Positions 21,516 to 35,571 of a stretch of DNA of 64,000 nt are shown here, one piece after another; positions within the stretch are counted from its first letter, which is position 1; each line of letters begins with the position of its first letter. Source of the stretch: Xiphophorus maculatus (Eukaryota > Chordata > Actinopteri > Cyprinodontiformes > Poeciliidae). The DNA lies in assembly GCF_002775205.1 (NCBI RefSeq), contig NC_036448.1, forward strand, positions 3,126,572 through 3,190,571, given 5' to 3'. The notes beneath the pieces were generated by a model, which ran no database searches, was not told the origin of the DNA, and saw only the letters and a program-made list of their open reading frames with translations. The position numbers and the translations under genes were made by a program.

Positions 21516-22390
21516 GTAAGTTAACCCGACACTGTTCGGGATTTCATCTCTTATTTATCACCGAGTGTCTCTGGCGCGGCGTTAATCTCGGCTTGGTGAA
21601 CGGACGACGCTAACATTAGCCGTACGAGATAACATCCCGCACCAGAAGCTACGCGGCTACATAAAGTCGGTTAACGCGGCGCAGAACAGCCTAATGAAGA
21701 ATTAGCATGAGTTGGTAGTTCGATAACCACGATGGTTTATCTTCATAAGTGTAACTAAATAGCTGGGGGCTAATTACCCGGCTAATTTCAGTGCGCATTA
21801 CATCATTAGCTAGCTAGTAACGCTCATTCTAAACTAAATTAGCCGAAATGAAACTAACTCAACCCCCACACAAACCAAACTACAAGTATTTTCAAACGCA
21901 TTAGAAGATAAATGTCATTTTCCACGTCTATTTTAACATTATATGCCTCTGATTCTCGATGTGGGTGTGTTCACATCCCAGCTTCAGCTCATTAAGACTG
22001 TTTTTGATCAAGTATACAAGATTACAGTAATCAGATACACAGAAGAAAGGCTCGTGAAGCAAATCACAGGGATGGGTGGATTAATTTAAGAGGCATATCT
22101 CAGTCTCTGAGGCTTAAAGTCGTAGTGCGGAATGGGGAGGCAGCTGCGATGGAGGGAAGCAGCTTTTTGTGGTGAGATGCAGAACTCTCAGCCATTCTGA
22201 GCAGACTTCCTGTCTCTCATACACTGAAGACTTTAACTGACAACATGAATAACTTGCGAGGCAGGAAATGGCTCAGAGGTGAAACGTGAGGACGCATTTT
22301 CAGCACTAATGGTGTTTCAGTCACTTTGTTCTTTAAGCAGTCTGTTAATTATTATTTTTTTCTTCAGGTTGATCAAGGAGGAAAGAAAAA

Positions 22391-25300
22391 ATGTCTCAGG
22401 CGGACAAAACAAAGGTGAGCCATCGAAATGTCAAGGCTTGTTGTATCTCATGACCTCGCGAGGTGCGGGCATTACCTGATTCCTACTTCTCGTGATGCTC
22501 TGCTCTGCTCTGCTTCGTTGGCAGATCGACCTGATATAGCTTCTCCTTGTGCCTGAGTTGATAAGGTTTTTAAGTATTCCAGTTTATTCACTCTGAATCA
22601 GAACTGCATGCTGGGTTGCGCAGGTCTCATGACCAAACCAAACAACTTCTTGTAAAATCACGCAAAATGGATCTGTTACGATACAAGAGTTTTAAAAAAA
22701 AAAAAACCACCAATCAGAGATTTCTGTGGCCAATTTCCAATGATTTCATAGCACTTTGACCAGCAAATACTGATGTTACAGATTTTTCTTTGACAAAAAG
22801 CAGGAGAAAAAAATGTGTTTGCTGTATAATTCAAACAGGAACAGTGCCTCTAAGAAGTATTCACCCTCTTGGATGTTTTACCCTTTCATTGCTTTTACAA
22901 ATCAATCATGATCAACTAAAAAATTCCCTAATGTCAAAGTGAAAATGACAGATGAAAGTATGCATACAGCATAGAAAGTGCATAAATATTCACCCCCTTG
23001 AAGTCTGTTTTTAGTTTTTGTTTGCAATCGCAGCAACTGAATGCTAGCTGAATATAGCATGAAGCGCTTCGGGGTCTGCTGCACTTGATCAGAACAAGTG
23101 TGGTCCAGTTACCATTTTCTATAATTCAATGTTCTACCCAAGATGATTTTGTCCATTGCCGTAGACTTTTGCATGATTGGTTTATTGTTTAACAGGTAGA
23201 AATGACAAAATTGATCAGTTTAACGTTTTCAAGATGGAAACTAGCACCTCGTTGAATCCATAAGTAATCCAGCATGTTCAGACGGATTTGGACTAAATAT
23301 TGGATTGAACTTTGCTGTGAAACTCTCAGCTTCCTGTTTTAAGTGTTTAAATGCAGCAGCTGAAAACTCCTGCTTCTTTTCCAGGAGATTCTTACATCTT
23401 TTGTGCTTCCTCTGACTTCATGCTTCAACACCTCTCCAGCTGCATTACCATTGCAAATAATTCGCAAAAGTTTGTCAGCATTTTGCTAATGTCGAAAAAA
23501 AAAAAACAATTCTGTATTTTCCATTAAATAAGAAACGTAATTAAAATCGCAAATGAATAAGTTTGTCCATGCAGTAAGTCATTAAAAAACATGCAGCACC
23601 ATCATCCTTCGACTGTCGTCTTCTTTTTTTGTGGTTTTCTACGGCGGTAACATCTGGTTGTTGATCATGTGACTCGTGTAATGTGAAGAAAGTGTTTCCA
23701 TTGCAGTTTTGTGAAATAAACCAAATTTGATACTGGCAAAAAAGCAAAACAAAAATACACTTCACCGTAATGCCAAAGTTTTTTATCAAAAAATAATTTT
23801 TTCCCCCAAAATTGCCACCTTTCCATTTAGCATATTTATTTTCAAAATGTCAAATTATATGGCCAAAGGAAACGCAAATATAGACAGAATATGGCGTACT
23901 CAGCATTGAACATCCACACTGAAGAGTAATGCTTTTAGCGCTTGGCTTCGGTTTGTTCACTGATTTGGAAAAATGTTAGACTGGCTGGTCAAGCGTAAAA
24001 TCTGCATTACAATACCAAGCGGTCAAACTTCAACTTCTCCTCGTTTCTCTGGAATGAATTCACACTTTAATTATGTTTTGACCTGGAAACATGCAGCTCA
24101 GTGAGGGAGGAGCGATATCCATAGCTTTGTCTTCATTGTGTTTGGCCTTTGGGAACAGGGAATGTCTTTTGGAAATGATGCAGAGATGTTCCAGCCGCTG
24201 TGCTTCTGTAAATAAAATGTTATTTCATAAGCCGATGTCTCCTCTGTGATGGCAGATGTAGGTCTTCTAATTGGCTGTCATACTATTGCCTGATTATATT
24301 CTGGTCTGGATCTAACTCCCAACAAGAATGTAGAAGGCCTCTGCCCTCTGTGTTGTTTTGGAACAGTCCTAACTTTCTCCCTGAACTCTCACAGCAGGGG
24401 CAGTTCACCAACCCAGAGACCCCGGGGTACGTTGGATTCGCCAACCTTCCGAATCAGGTTCACCGCAAGTCAGTCAAGAAAGGTTTTGAGTTCACCCTTA
24501 TGGTTGTAGGTGAGTATATTGTTACTTCCCGTTGTGCGAAACTGGTTTTGTCAGGCCTGAGGAGCGATAGTGATAGCAAGTTTTTCACTGGGTAGTTTGA
24601 GCTTTTGTTCATATCTTCGAGTCACATGAATGTAGCTGCTCAGCCGGGCTGAGCGGCGGTGTTAACTCCTGATGTGTGTGTCCGTGTGAACCTCTGGGAT
24701 TGTTGGGAAAGTGGAGGAAGACCGGGGTTTGGGGGGGGGGCGTAGAAACTACCCCGAACACGGCTCATCCTTCTGCTTTAAAATAAACCAGAGGAATGCA
24801 GCCTGTCGGCCTCGAGGGACTGATTCACACAGCCAGGCCTTCTGCTCTGTTCACTGCAAGAATATTCACTTAGTGCTTATCTAGAGCAGGAATCTGGATC
24901 ATAAGCAAATAGACTTTTCCTGTTTTTTCAGCATAGCTTATTATTCTTCCTGACAAGTAGCAGTGATGACGTTTCAATGAAAACAAAAAACGTGAAAGAG
25001 AGTTTTGTGGGTGAATGTTTATCTGGCGGTTCTGTTTCCTCTCCTCATGTTCTCCACCGGCGATGCGGTGCAGCAAATGACCTTTAATCTGTTCCCAGCA
25101 ACAGTTAGCAAAACTTAACTGAAACCATGAGTGAAAGGTTTGTTCTAAAATTACCTCCAGAGTCACAAACCACAAAGGCAGTGTTAGTTAAAAATATTAG
25201 TGAGAGAAACAGAAGGGAAGAAATAATAACAATGAGATTAAGAGTAGGTCATGCCTTTCTAAATGACATTGTATGTTTAATTGGGAGGAAAAAATAATGA

Positions 25301-28300
25301 TAAACGTGAAGGATGTGGAAGGAATAAAAATTGTAGAACATGTATTGATAAATTGTGAAATATGAAAGGGAGAAACTGAGAAAAATAATAATGACAACAC
25401 AAGTGACATCACCTAACATCAGTGATGGATGATAAAACCGTCTCTCTTGACTCATGGGGGGTTAAACGTTGCTTCCAAAAGCGATCTGATGGGGCGCTGG
25501 AAAACACTGTTGATGTGTTCAAGTTGTGCTAAAAGCAGTTAGCCTATCAGTGAAGCTATTCAAGCCTAACACAGCGTCTCGATGCTAAACATGTAGCAGC
25601 AGCACAGATGTCCCCAACGCTAATGTTAGCGTCCACAGTCTACATTTCTAAAGAAGCTCCATGAATGATCAGGAGGTTCTGAAACAATGGAAAGCTGATT
25701 GGGTAGAGTAGAACTTTGCTCCAGTCTGATGGTTGAATAACCTGAAAAACATTAAAAGCAACAAATTTCTTAGTTGTTGAGCTCGTATGTCTGTTTATTC
25801 GGTAATTTAGCAGCAAAAAAGAGTTTCTGAATTGAATATATTCTTATTTCTTTGATACATTTTTGGATTTAGTTAGTCTGGGTCATCTGGGTTAGTGGAG
25901 TCAGACAATAGTCAGTTCATTAATCTCTGCTGCTGTCAGGACAGTAATGGAGGAAGCACACTTCTACGTTCTGTAAAAAGCAGTGAAGGAAGAACACTGA
26001 AACATGGTTTCACTTCAGCATCGTCTGTGAATGTGGAATCTAGGGACAGTTTCAGGGTCTGACCTTTTGGGTTGTGACTAAACCAAGGTTTTGGAATGTG
26101 CTTGATAGACTTAGACTTACTTTATTGACATTGCACAAATACAGAACTGTTTTTGGAAACAAAATTATAGTTTCCTAAATAAAGGAGCCATAAGCTTGAC
26201 GTTCTCCGTCTTTCCCATTCGGTCCACTTGATGACGAAAACGACAAAACAAAAAAAAGGACTGGATCCTCTTAATATAGTTGAATGGTTTACTTCAGAAA
26301 TAATAATAAAAACGGTACAAAGGTTACCTTTCCACGAAAAATAAAGAGAAACGACAATTTAAAAGGAAAGAGAGTGAGGTCAAAAAACTGTGGCTCCACT
26401 CCAACTGCCCAACTGACTCTGGTTAGCCACACCCTAAAATCCTTAATTCCAATTGGATATGCAAATTTTCAAGACATTGGTGTATCCAAATATAGTAAAA
26501 TTACTATGCAATAGATCCAACTAGTCATCATTTTTATCCAAATAAATTATAATAAGAAATATGAACATAACTTATCCTAAAGTCTGAATGAACAAAATTG
26601 AATTTAGGCTTCTACAAAAAAGTTGCTTGGCTACTGGAGTACACAGACAAAATATAGAAAAACTATAAGTGTTCCTAAGCTCCCCTTTTATGCCACCGAC
26701 TGTTTCTTCAGCAGTTGGAAGGATTTATAGGAAAGATTTGTATTAATTTAAGAAAAGTGTCATGTTTCAGGTTTTCCTGAAACTAAAACTTGTTAAACCC
26801 GGTCGTAGGGGCACCAGGTCAGTCATCCAGCAGCATTCCATGTTTTTGAGTTATAAAAATGTTTAAAGTTGACAGGAAATTTGAAAATATCACTAGGTAA
26901 TTATGTACTATCGGGAGACATTACTAACTATACCTAAACATGGACTATAAAGCCTTATAATAACAAACAAAACCAAACTAAAATAAATAGAACAAACAAT
27001 TCTCAACCTTGTGGGGGCGCAAATAAAGCCTGGTGGCCCTCCAGGCTTAGAATATCAGCCCTGTGTTTCTACATGATGGGAGGCCTCATCCAGAGTTATT
27101 TCTGTTTATTTCTCAGCCGTTTCTCGTTAAACCTAATTTTTTCTGCAGGTAATGTCATGTAGCACGTATTTAAAGCGTGTTATCTTTTTGCTTAAAGGTG
27201 AGTCTGGGCTTGGAAAATCCACCTTGATCAACAGCCTTTTCCTTACTGATCTTTATCCTGAAAGAGTCATCCCTGGGGCAGCAGGTAGAACACACACACA
27301 CACCTACACACACTTTTAATTCCATCTTAAATCTGCAGTTAAAGTCCTATACCACCTGCATTGTATTTTGTCTGCAATAGAAAAGATTGAGAGGACGGTT
27401 CAGATCGAAGCATCGACCGTAGAAATAGAGGAGAGAGGGGTGAAGCTCCGCCTCACCGTAGTAGATACTCCTGGATACGGAGACGCCATCAATAGCCAAG
27501 ACTGGTAGGAAATCACTTTAACATCTAATGAGTAGATATAATTTTCACTTGCTCTGTGTTCAGATTTTATTGCCAATGTTTCCTTCTGTTGATCCAGTTT
27601 CAGCACCATCATCGCCTACATCGACGACCAGTTTGAGCGCTACCTCCACGACGAAAGTGGCCTAAACCGCAGACACATTGTAGACAACAGGGTTCACTGC
27701 TGCTTCTACTTCATCTCCCCTCTGGGCCACGGGTGTGTGCCTCTTTACACACAGACACACATGCAAACTCCGCTTATGTTAGAGTAAACGCTTCAATAAG
27801 TCAGCCCGATGTTCTTAATTTTAGGAGATCTGCTGATGTTTAAATATGAAAGCCATCTTATGTATCTTTGCAAAATCAGCCACTGTCCCCTAAAGCCAAT
27901 GACAGATGGCTGACTGTAAGCCCCGCCCACCAGGTCACATCTGCATGCGCTCAGTTAACAATACTCACCCACTGTTACCATCTTAGCAACCTTGTTTCTA
28001 TGTTTAGCAACTTTTCAGACGGAAAAATTGGTATCAGCCTAAATGGGAACCGTCAGGTCAGACTTTTTAAAGATTGGTGATCAGGGCCTGAAAAGCTGAA
28101 ATGACTGGCACCAGATCATGTGTGATTTATATGGGATGGAAAGAATTACTTTTCCAGGTAGGTTGCAAAATTTCAAAAGATCTAGGTTAAATAGAAAAAA
28201 AATATTGTGGTAAATTGCTCAGGATTTGTCTCTTTGTACTAATTGTATTGCAGTTTGAGTTATTTACATGTTAAATGTACACCACGACTCCTGTTTGATT

Positions 28301-31300
28301 GAGTTTTGATCATGTATGTTTGGCTATGTTAAGGAAAGCTTGGGAAAGAAAACAAAATCAGTGATCGGCCTGAAAACTGCAATCGGTGCAGAATCATTTT
28401 TCTCTAATATTTGCTGACATCTTGGTTTCCTGTCCAAACCAGCCTGAAACCTCTGGATGTCCAGTTCATGAAGGCCATCCACAACAAGGTGAACGTGGTT
28501 CCGGTCATCGCCAAGGCCGACACGCTCACCCTGAGAGAGAGGGAGAGGCTGAAGCGCAGGGTAAAGAGTTCGCCACGGCTCCACTTCCTGACTCACCATC
28601 GCAGCAACTGGGAATTGTATCTGGAATGGCTTCATAACTCACTGTTTTTCTCCTTCTCTTTTTTTAATAATGCTAAGATTCTTGATGAGATCGATGAGCA
28701 CGGTATCAAGATCTATCACCTCCCCGACGCCGAGTCGGATGAAGATGAAGACTTCAAAGAGCAGACCAGGATCCTCAAGGTTGTTGATTCTCCACACTGC
28801 AGCTCATTGATCACATTCAGTATCAAGATGCCTAAAGTCATCTTTTCACTTCAGGACGCGTTCCATTTTAACATGATATGCGACTTCTCTTGTTTAGGCT
28901 AGCATCCCGTTTGCAGTGGTGGGCTCCAACCAGCAGATTGAGGCCAAGGGGAAGAAGGTCAGAGGTCGCCTGTACCCGTGGGGCGTGGTGGAGGTGGAGA
29001 ACCCGGAACACAACGACTTCCTGAAGCTGCGGACCATGCTGATGTAAGAGAGCAAAGAGCTGAAACTACAGCTGTCATGATAACAAATTTTTCTGGACAA
29101 TAAATTGTCCCAGAAATGATTGTGATAAACAATAATGTTGTTGCTTTGAGATCATTTTCAAGTAATATATTGAATTTTATAATAATGCAAATTCATTCTC
29201 TTAAAGACAAAAAAACCTTTCGTTTTGTGAAGAACACTTCACGCTGGAACTGTGGAATCTATCACAAATACCCAGAATAAAAACACAACAACCCAAAAAT
29301 AATCAAATAAAAAACAGAAATAAAAACCACACACAAGCAAAAGCATGAATGATATGAATTATGAAGTCTCTGTAAGCAAATTTGCTCTTCAAAAAAAATC
29401 GTCATCATTGACTTCATTTTAATTTATCATGTGATTAATAGATTAATTGCAACACACTTAGTTCCCTATGATATACCTACATCTAATTCTTGTTGTTTGG
29501 TGGATTTCCTTAATTTTTTTTTACAATTATGGATTTCTACAAAATGATAGTTTTTCCAGATGTTTCGGACAGTAACAATCTGAGAGTCTTTACTGTGCTC
29601 ATTTCAACACTTTGTTTTTTTAAGGTGCTTGAACTCTGTTAACATTTGTCTCTGGGAAATTCTCTGGAAGTACCTGGAATCCGGCAAGGGTGTTTGTTGA
29701 GATTGTAAAGCTTCATCTTTTAAATTTTGGCCTCTTGTATACTCAAGATTTTTGTTACATACTGTATGCACTGTTTGAAGAAATAAAAACAGTGTATACA
29801 GTAAAGCAGAGCAGGACCAAACTGCTACTCTGTTACTCTGCTAGTAGCATATAGCTCTTGAAAAGGGGAAGACGACATTCCTCCCATTGCATAATTGACT
29901 CCATTGACTTCAGGCTGCTGCCATCTTAAAGAAACACAGACGGCAAATCTTTGTTTCTCCCTTAGAGGGAAAACCATCCGGCCTAAGTCTGTGTAAATAT
30001 CTGTGAAGCTCCTAACTTGGTGGCTGTTTTCCCACAGAACCCACATGCAGGACCTGCAGGAAGTGACCCAAGACCTGCACTATGAGAACTTCCGCTCGGA
30101 CCGCCTCAAGCGGGGTGGCAGGTTGTCCTCCCATGGTTACGTTCTGCCTATGTCTCCTGCGTACGTACCTGTCTGTCTGCCTGCTCTGTCTCACCTCCCC
30201 CACCTCCAAACAGCAGACCTCCACCGATTACATGCTAGGGTTCACAAGCTGTCGATATTCTGCTAATGTTAGGGAAAAACACAATTTCGCAGTTGCTGCA
30301 TTTCAGTTAAAAATGAAAATGAAATTAAAATCCCATGTGAATAAGCTAGTTCACGCGATAAGTCATTAAAAATAATGGCAGCCACGGATGTTAACCTGGA
30401 TTCAACGCGTTGGAATGGAACACAACGTTTTATAAACCGAGAGCCTTGGTAAAGCCAACTGCACATTGTCTAAAGAACACATAAACAAACCATCGTCCTG
30501 CTACCACTTCCTGTCGTCTTCTTCATTGTTTCCGCCAGTAGTAACATCCGGCTGTTGATCACGTGACTCGCGATGCGAAAAAAGTTTTTCTACTGCACTT
30601 TTGCGGAATACATCTATTTCAGTTTGGCCTAAAACCGATCTCATCCTAGTGAAAAATCGTTTAATCAATAAACATGAGTTTTTTTTCTAAACTGGCACGT
30701 TTCAGTTAAGCAAATTTATTTTCGTAATTTCAATTTGCACAATTCTGTACTGAACGGGAACGCAGCTATGGATACCTGGTGGGTATCAACATGGTTGAAT
30801 TTAGCACTTTAGCATTACCTACAGCTAAATAATACGTTAGCAATAGCAAAACTACTTTAGGGTTAGCACAGCTAACTTTTTAGCTAGCTGCATCCATTTT
30901 CCTTTGGTAGCAGTACAGTATGTAGAACCGATGCTATGAGTTGTAGACTTTTTTTTTTTTTAAGAATTAGTTCTGCTGTTGATGACAAAGCATGTGTAGT
31001 TGGTGTCTGTAGATTAGAATCAGGTGAGTGTGTGTGGTGCAACATAGTTTGGTTCCATCATGGTTTAACCCTTGAATAGACGAGCTGGTGTAGCTCTGTG
31101 TTCTGACGTCAACCACAGGAAGTGGTTTTTGCTGTCTGACTGCTCCGCCATCTGTCCACTGATGGCTGTGCTGGTCTCCACTTGTGGCGAGGGGGAGGTA
31201 ATGTTTTTATCATTAGAGGGGAGGCAAGCTGTTCCCCGGACTTCGGCACTAATTACTGCTTCTTATGGATCTTCCTGCTGTGGACTCTTTTAGATATTTG

Positions 31301-33623
31301 TCTTGGAGACAAACGTTTCCCTCTGCAACAAGAACACTAACCCACTAACCGTTTTCCCTCTCTCAATGTGGCTTTTGTCTTATTTCCCTAAAGCTGCTTA
31401 AAGCTGGGTAACGAGCGCTTCCTCGCATAGTGCTTCTGAGCAGACTTTGTGTTAATAATAAATAAATCAGTGCACAAAGCAAATGGCACCATATTAACCT
31501 CGCTTACTGCTTTCAGCTTCATTTATTTTGTGTTCGGATAAAATATTACATATTGGTAATGCAGCCCATGGTGAGTGAAGAGAGGAAAATTACAATGAAT
31601 GACTAATTTATGAAACAATTATTAAAATTAGGAATGAGCCAATCCAGTTTTTCACGTTTGATATCGATATCTGCGGTTTAGTATCGGCCAATACGATCCG
31701 ATACTGAAACACGGCTGCATTGACTTAAAATGTTCTTTTTTTTTTAAACACAGACATAAATGCACTGAATTACAAATAAATTTGATAACTATGCACTTAA
31801 ATACACCAACAGCTTCACAAGCTTTGGTCAAACATGTGAAACAACTTTCATTTGTTCACTCAGAGTAAAACATCCAATGTAAAATAAATAATAAACAAAC
31901 TGAAACTGACGAAACCAATAGATTGATTAGGTTGGTCAAAGATTTAAATAATAAACTGCAACAAACCTTTTAAATGGTTCAGAAAGTGAAAATAGGGATT
32001 CTAAATATAATGTAAAATAAGTAATAAGGCATGATGTCAGAGCACAAAGCATAGAATTAGACTGAATAGACCTGCTCTTGTGCACACATTCACCAATACC
32101 CGTTCAAGAGGTTTTTTTTCATTATCGGGACCAATACAGATATTAATATTGGATCGGTACATTTCTAATCTTTAATTTAGTTTTTAAACTGGAAATAAAT
32201 ACACAAATTATTAATTAAATGTAGAATTAATCACACGTTCCTCAAATAAATGTTTTGATTTCATTTAAAAAACTAGATATAATAATTTCATGTTTGAATA
32301 AATTATTTCAAGTTTTTTTCTTTTTATTGAAATCAAAACATTTAATTCTTTATCCAATTATTTTTGTATTTATTTTCAGTTTTAGACAAATTAACACATT
32401 TAAAGTAATTACTTCATAAATTATTTGTTCATTGTAATTCGGCTCTCTTCACTCTCCATCTCCATGGCAACCAACAGTAACATGAAGCATGACAGAAGTT
32501 GTCTCACCTGTGCAGGAAGGCCCCGGAGCCAGAGGAAATGGACAAGGACATGATTCTGCAGGAGAAGGAGGCTGAGGTTAGAGTCTGTGCATTATTCATG
32601 CATACTTCTATCTTTATTTTCATAATAGCCATACTTTTTGTGAATACACTTATACATTGAAAAAACTGAGAATTTGCCAGAAAAAATCAGAGATTTCAGA
32701 CATTTTTTTTCTAGCAAATTTTCGATTTCTGGAGCTCAGAAATGTGAGATTTTCTGTAGGAATTTGCTCTTCTATTTTTATATACAGTGGCCCTAATGTG
32801 CCGTCATACTTATGCCAATATTTTAGGAAGGTGACGATATAAAAACTTATCCAGTACTGGCCTAGAAACAATCCTGGAGGTTTTCCCCATCCTTCTCGTC
32901 TCCCATGGAAACCTTGAGTTCAAGTAACACAGATTCATTCGATGCCGTTTCCTGCATGGCATCGGGCCATCCTGTCGGATTCATGGCCAAAGCTGATTTC
33001 CTGTGAAACCGAACAGACCCACCACAACAAAAAGCCGGATTCTTTGGAGCCAGATGGAAACTAAAAGATCCGGACCAGGAGTCTGCAACGTTTATAATCC
33101 AAACGGACGTTTTTGTCCTCAGTCCAGCTGAATAAAAATCATTTAGAGCCACTAATGGTACATGACCTCTCAGGGGAAAAAAGACATTATCAACAGCTCA
33201 CCTGAATGAAGGATTTATTTCTCTATTCATGTTATGTTTGAATTTTTTCTTCCATCTCTGATTGGCTGGTAATTGGTTCAAGTGGAAAATCAATCAAGTC
33301 CTTTCATTATAGCTAATTTAAGATAGTCTCCATAAACTATAATGGTAAGAACCAATTGTCCATTTGTGTTTTTACACAATCATTTGAGTTTGCTTTTTGT
33401 CTGAACAGTCGTAGATTTTGTCGTTTTGATGTTAGTCAGGTGTCGGGGATCTGTGATGTGTTCGATTTGCAGGGTTTTTTTGTCGCTCCTTGTTTTAAGT
33501 TCAGATTCCATGTCACATCTCTGGATGTTCTGTGTCATGCAGCTGAGGAGAATGCAGGAGATGATCGCTAAGATGCAGGCCCAAATGCAGAACCAAGGAG
33601 AGGGAGATGGTCAACACGTGTAG
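22391..33623 (+). CDS. septin2: septin 2, complete
   Basis: A filament-forming GTPase that assembles with other septins at the cell cortex, cleavage furrow and cilium base. Coding exons: 22391-22414, 24398-24509, 27198-27284, 27381-27504, 27598-27732, 28443-28560, 28678-28779, 28898-29043, 30038-30121, 32516-32576 and 33543-33623. Phases agree, giving 357 residues (human 361). Visible parts are MSQADKTK, the polybasic HRKSVKKG, the P-loop GESGLGKST (about 46-54), the G3 motif DTPG, the G4 motif AKAD, the septin unique element ([18 protein letters not shown]) and a C-terminal coiled coil ([20 protein letters not shown]). The exon 3 acceptor is a tandem CAGCAG, so one extra Gln is possible. The exon 8 donor (GTTGTT) is weak. 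The 2.7-kb intron 24510-27197 shows no feature I can assign. The gene runs toward stk25. Confidence 0.95.
22840..23000 (+). mobile_element. Tc1-like transposon end fragment
   Basis: It contains ACAGTGCCTCTAAGAAGTAT-TCACCC and later AAATATTCACCCCCTTG, matching the terminal motif (ACAGTGCCTTGCAAAAGTAT) of a widespread fish Tc1-like family. A short remnant in septin 2 intron 2. Confidence 0.55.
23440..23910 (+). repeat. Dispersed repeat X, copy 2
   Basis: It resembles 30235-30790 over about 400 bp. Shared blocks are AGTCATTAAAAA, CTGTCGTCTTCTT, AACATCTGGTTGTTGATCAT, GTGACTCG and TTTTGTGAAATAAA. Non-coding and of unknown family; it lies in septin 2 intron 2. Confidence 0.55.
27880..28160 (+). 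repeat. Dispersed repeat Y, copy 1
   Basis: It shares TAAGCCCCGCCCAC, GTTAACAATA, TTAGCAACC and CAGGTCAGACTTTTTAAAGA with 39205-39385. A tail-like third piece (GTGATCGGCCTGAAAACTGC) lies at 28360-28390. Located in septin 2 intron 6, non-coding. Confidence 0.55.
30235..30790 (+). repeat. Dispersed repeat X, copy 3
   Basis: The longest of the three copies in this window. Its middle portion (about 30390-30480) is absent from the 23440 copy, so one of them carries an insertion or a deletion. It lies in septin 2 intron 10. Confidence 0.55.
31629..32167. mobile_element. hAT-type MITE, diverged copy
   Basis: It begins TAGGAATGAGCCAATCCAGT and ends GGATCGGTACATTTCTA. The inside is homologous to 36750-37287 (shared TGTAAAATAAATAATAAA and GAATTAGACTGAATAGAC blocks). 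The 8-bp flanks do not match each other, so the ends have decayed. It lies in septin 2 intron 10. Confidence 0.7.
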
Positions 33624-34713
33624 GAGGAAAAAAAAGCACAAGCAAACATCGTCTTTGGTAAGCATCAAACCAGGAAGTGCGCTCTGGTTTCTGTTCCCAT
33701 AGCGATGTAACTTTCTTATCGTCTCCTTTCAGGTGGATTTCAACCGCTGACCAACTGACCCCTAATGTTTAGTTCCAGATAGAATCTGAGGTCGTCTTCT
33801 TTCTTTTTTCTTTTTTTTTTTACATTTAGTTTGATATACTCAGTGTTATGTTTATATATTTACATATAAAACTTTATTTTCTTTCTATTTTTTTATGTAT
33901 CCTTTTTTTTAACATATGCTTAGATGAAGTCGAGCCATCCATCTCACTATGATGGTGGCCCACGTTTCTGGGATGTTTCTGTTACGTTTATTTAATTTGT
34001 GGACGACTTCTGTTCAGAAAGCCAAAGTTTTGCTGCATCTGTTCAGAGGTTTGTGAAAAATAATTCCTGGGAGAGTCCACTATGGTGGGAACTATTAAAA
34101 TGCCTATAACCCCCCCATTTTTTAACCTAATGTTACACATATGAATTTTCCATTTAATAGGACCTATCCTGCTCAGTGTTACCCAGTTTAAACTCTCTAA
34201 CTGGTCCCATCCTCTAACATGTAAGCGTTCAGAAGGCGACAGTTTAAAAGCATTCAGCCTCATCAGGTAGAAGTCAAAAGGTTTTTATTCAGGCATAGTT
34301 GAAGTCAGGTTTTTATCCAGTAGTGCTGTTCTCAGATCAGTGTAGCCATATTAAAACTGCCTTTCACTGTGGTTAAGCTGAGGCTTCTAACAGTCTTCCT
34401 GTGCACCTGACTGGAGTATCGAGGCGTGACGTCTGTTTGGTGCTTTAAACTAACCGGGTGCTTTTACTCTCATGTGAAGTGTGACGTGGCGCAGCAGTAG
34501 CAGTGAGTGTATTCTGTTTTAGATGGAAGTGGTGAATTGTGGTGGTTTAACCCTGAACTCATCCCAGCTGCTGAGAGCTCTGGGGTCGGGAGGCGACCCG
34601 GCGGGGCCCAACATTCCTCAAACCAGCCAAGATTTGGGTTCTCCACATTCCTCTTTCGTGCTGTTTCTACCCAACATTTTAAGTACCAAATATTGTTCTT
34701 TATGCATATATTG

Positions 34714-34719
34714 AATAAA
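34714..34719 (+). terminator. septin 2 polyadenylation signal
   Basis: AATAAA about 1.09 kb after the septin 2 stop codon. The region between has no coding exon and reads as a 3' UTR, with T-rich runs at 33805-33915. Confidence 0.5.
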
Positions 34720-34844
34720 AAAAATGTTTATTAAACTTTCAACAAACTCACTTGTAATTTGGATTTTTATTTATCTTTAAAATAGTGCAGGGCATGTTTC
34801 CCCATCAGGCCGACTGAGACTCATCACACAAACAGCACCGAACC

Positions 34845-35285
34845 TTTAAAGGGCCAGTATTATGTAAAATCCACTTTCTTTTTAACATGTTATGTCATTC
34901 CCTTATCAAACACACCCGAGTAATTGATTTTTTTCATGCATGTTTGAGTAATCCTTTAATCTCCCTTAAAACCCTTCAGCGGTTCGAAACACCTGGGTGG
35001 ACCTAGCTCCGCCCACGAGGACGAAGTTCCACCTCAGTGCTGCAGTTTCCAAGCTTCCAAACAGAGCAGCCCACCCACCACTTGGCTCCTTCAGACTAGC
35101 AAGCAGCAATTAGCAAACACCTGGTGGAACTGCGCATCTGCTGAGCTCATTATGAATGCTGATGTGAAGTTTCAGGGGAGTATTTAAAGAGACAGAGGCC
35201 CAGTTTCAAGGTGTTAAATTAAACACATTTCTTTTAAGTCGTGTTTGATACATATGAAGCATTTTTATAGCAACTGAAGGTTGAA
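34845..35285 (+). mobile_element. Repeat family A, copy in the septin 2 / stk25 gap
   Basis: It starts TTTAAAGGGCCAGTATTATG and follows the 17361 copy through CACCTGGGTGGACCTAGCTC, CTCCTTCAGACTAG and AAAGAGACAGAGGCCCA, but stops before the usual right end. Confidence 0.75.
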
Positions 35286-35565
35286 CCTGGAAAATACCAT
35301 CAATCATGACACCAAAGTTTCTAGTTATCTTTAATGACGCAGGGATTTCACACTAGATGCCCCTAAATATGACGGTGATCAGTAATCATTATGCTCCAAA
35401 TCTTCAGCTCACTATATGAGGAGGGAGAAAATGGGAGTGCATTGAACAAATTTCATTTTGTAATGTCAACATGTCCCTTTTTAATGGAGTTTCTATGAAT
35501 AAAAGTAGGCATGGTGATAGTAGGGTACATAGTGCAAGAAAGACAGGAGATCGTTTTCAATAGTC

Positions 35566-35571
35566 TTTATT
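35566..35571 (-). terminator. stk25 polyadenylation signal
   Basis: AATAAA on the minus strand about 350 bp after the stk25 stop codon, just short of the repeat-filled gap shared with septin 2. Confidence 0.55.

Noticed and set aside
28360-28400. Coding extension of septin 2 exon 7 to the left
   Set aside because: The acceptor at 28442 restores the exact septin sequence; upstream bases belong to a repeat Y tail.
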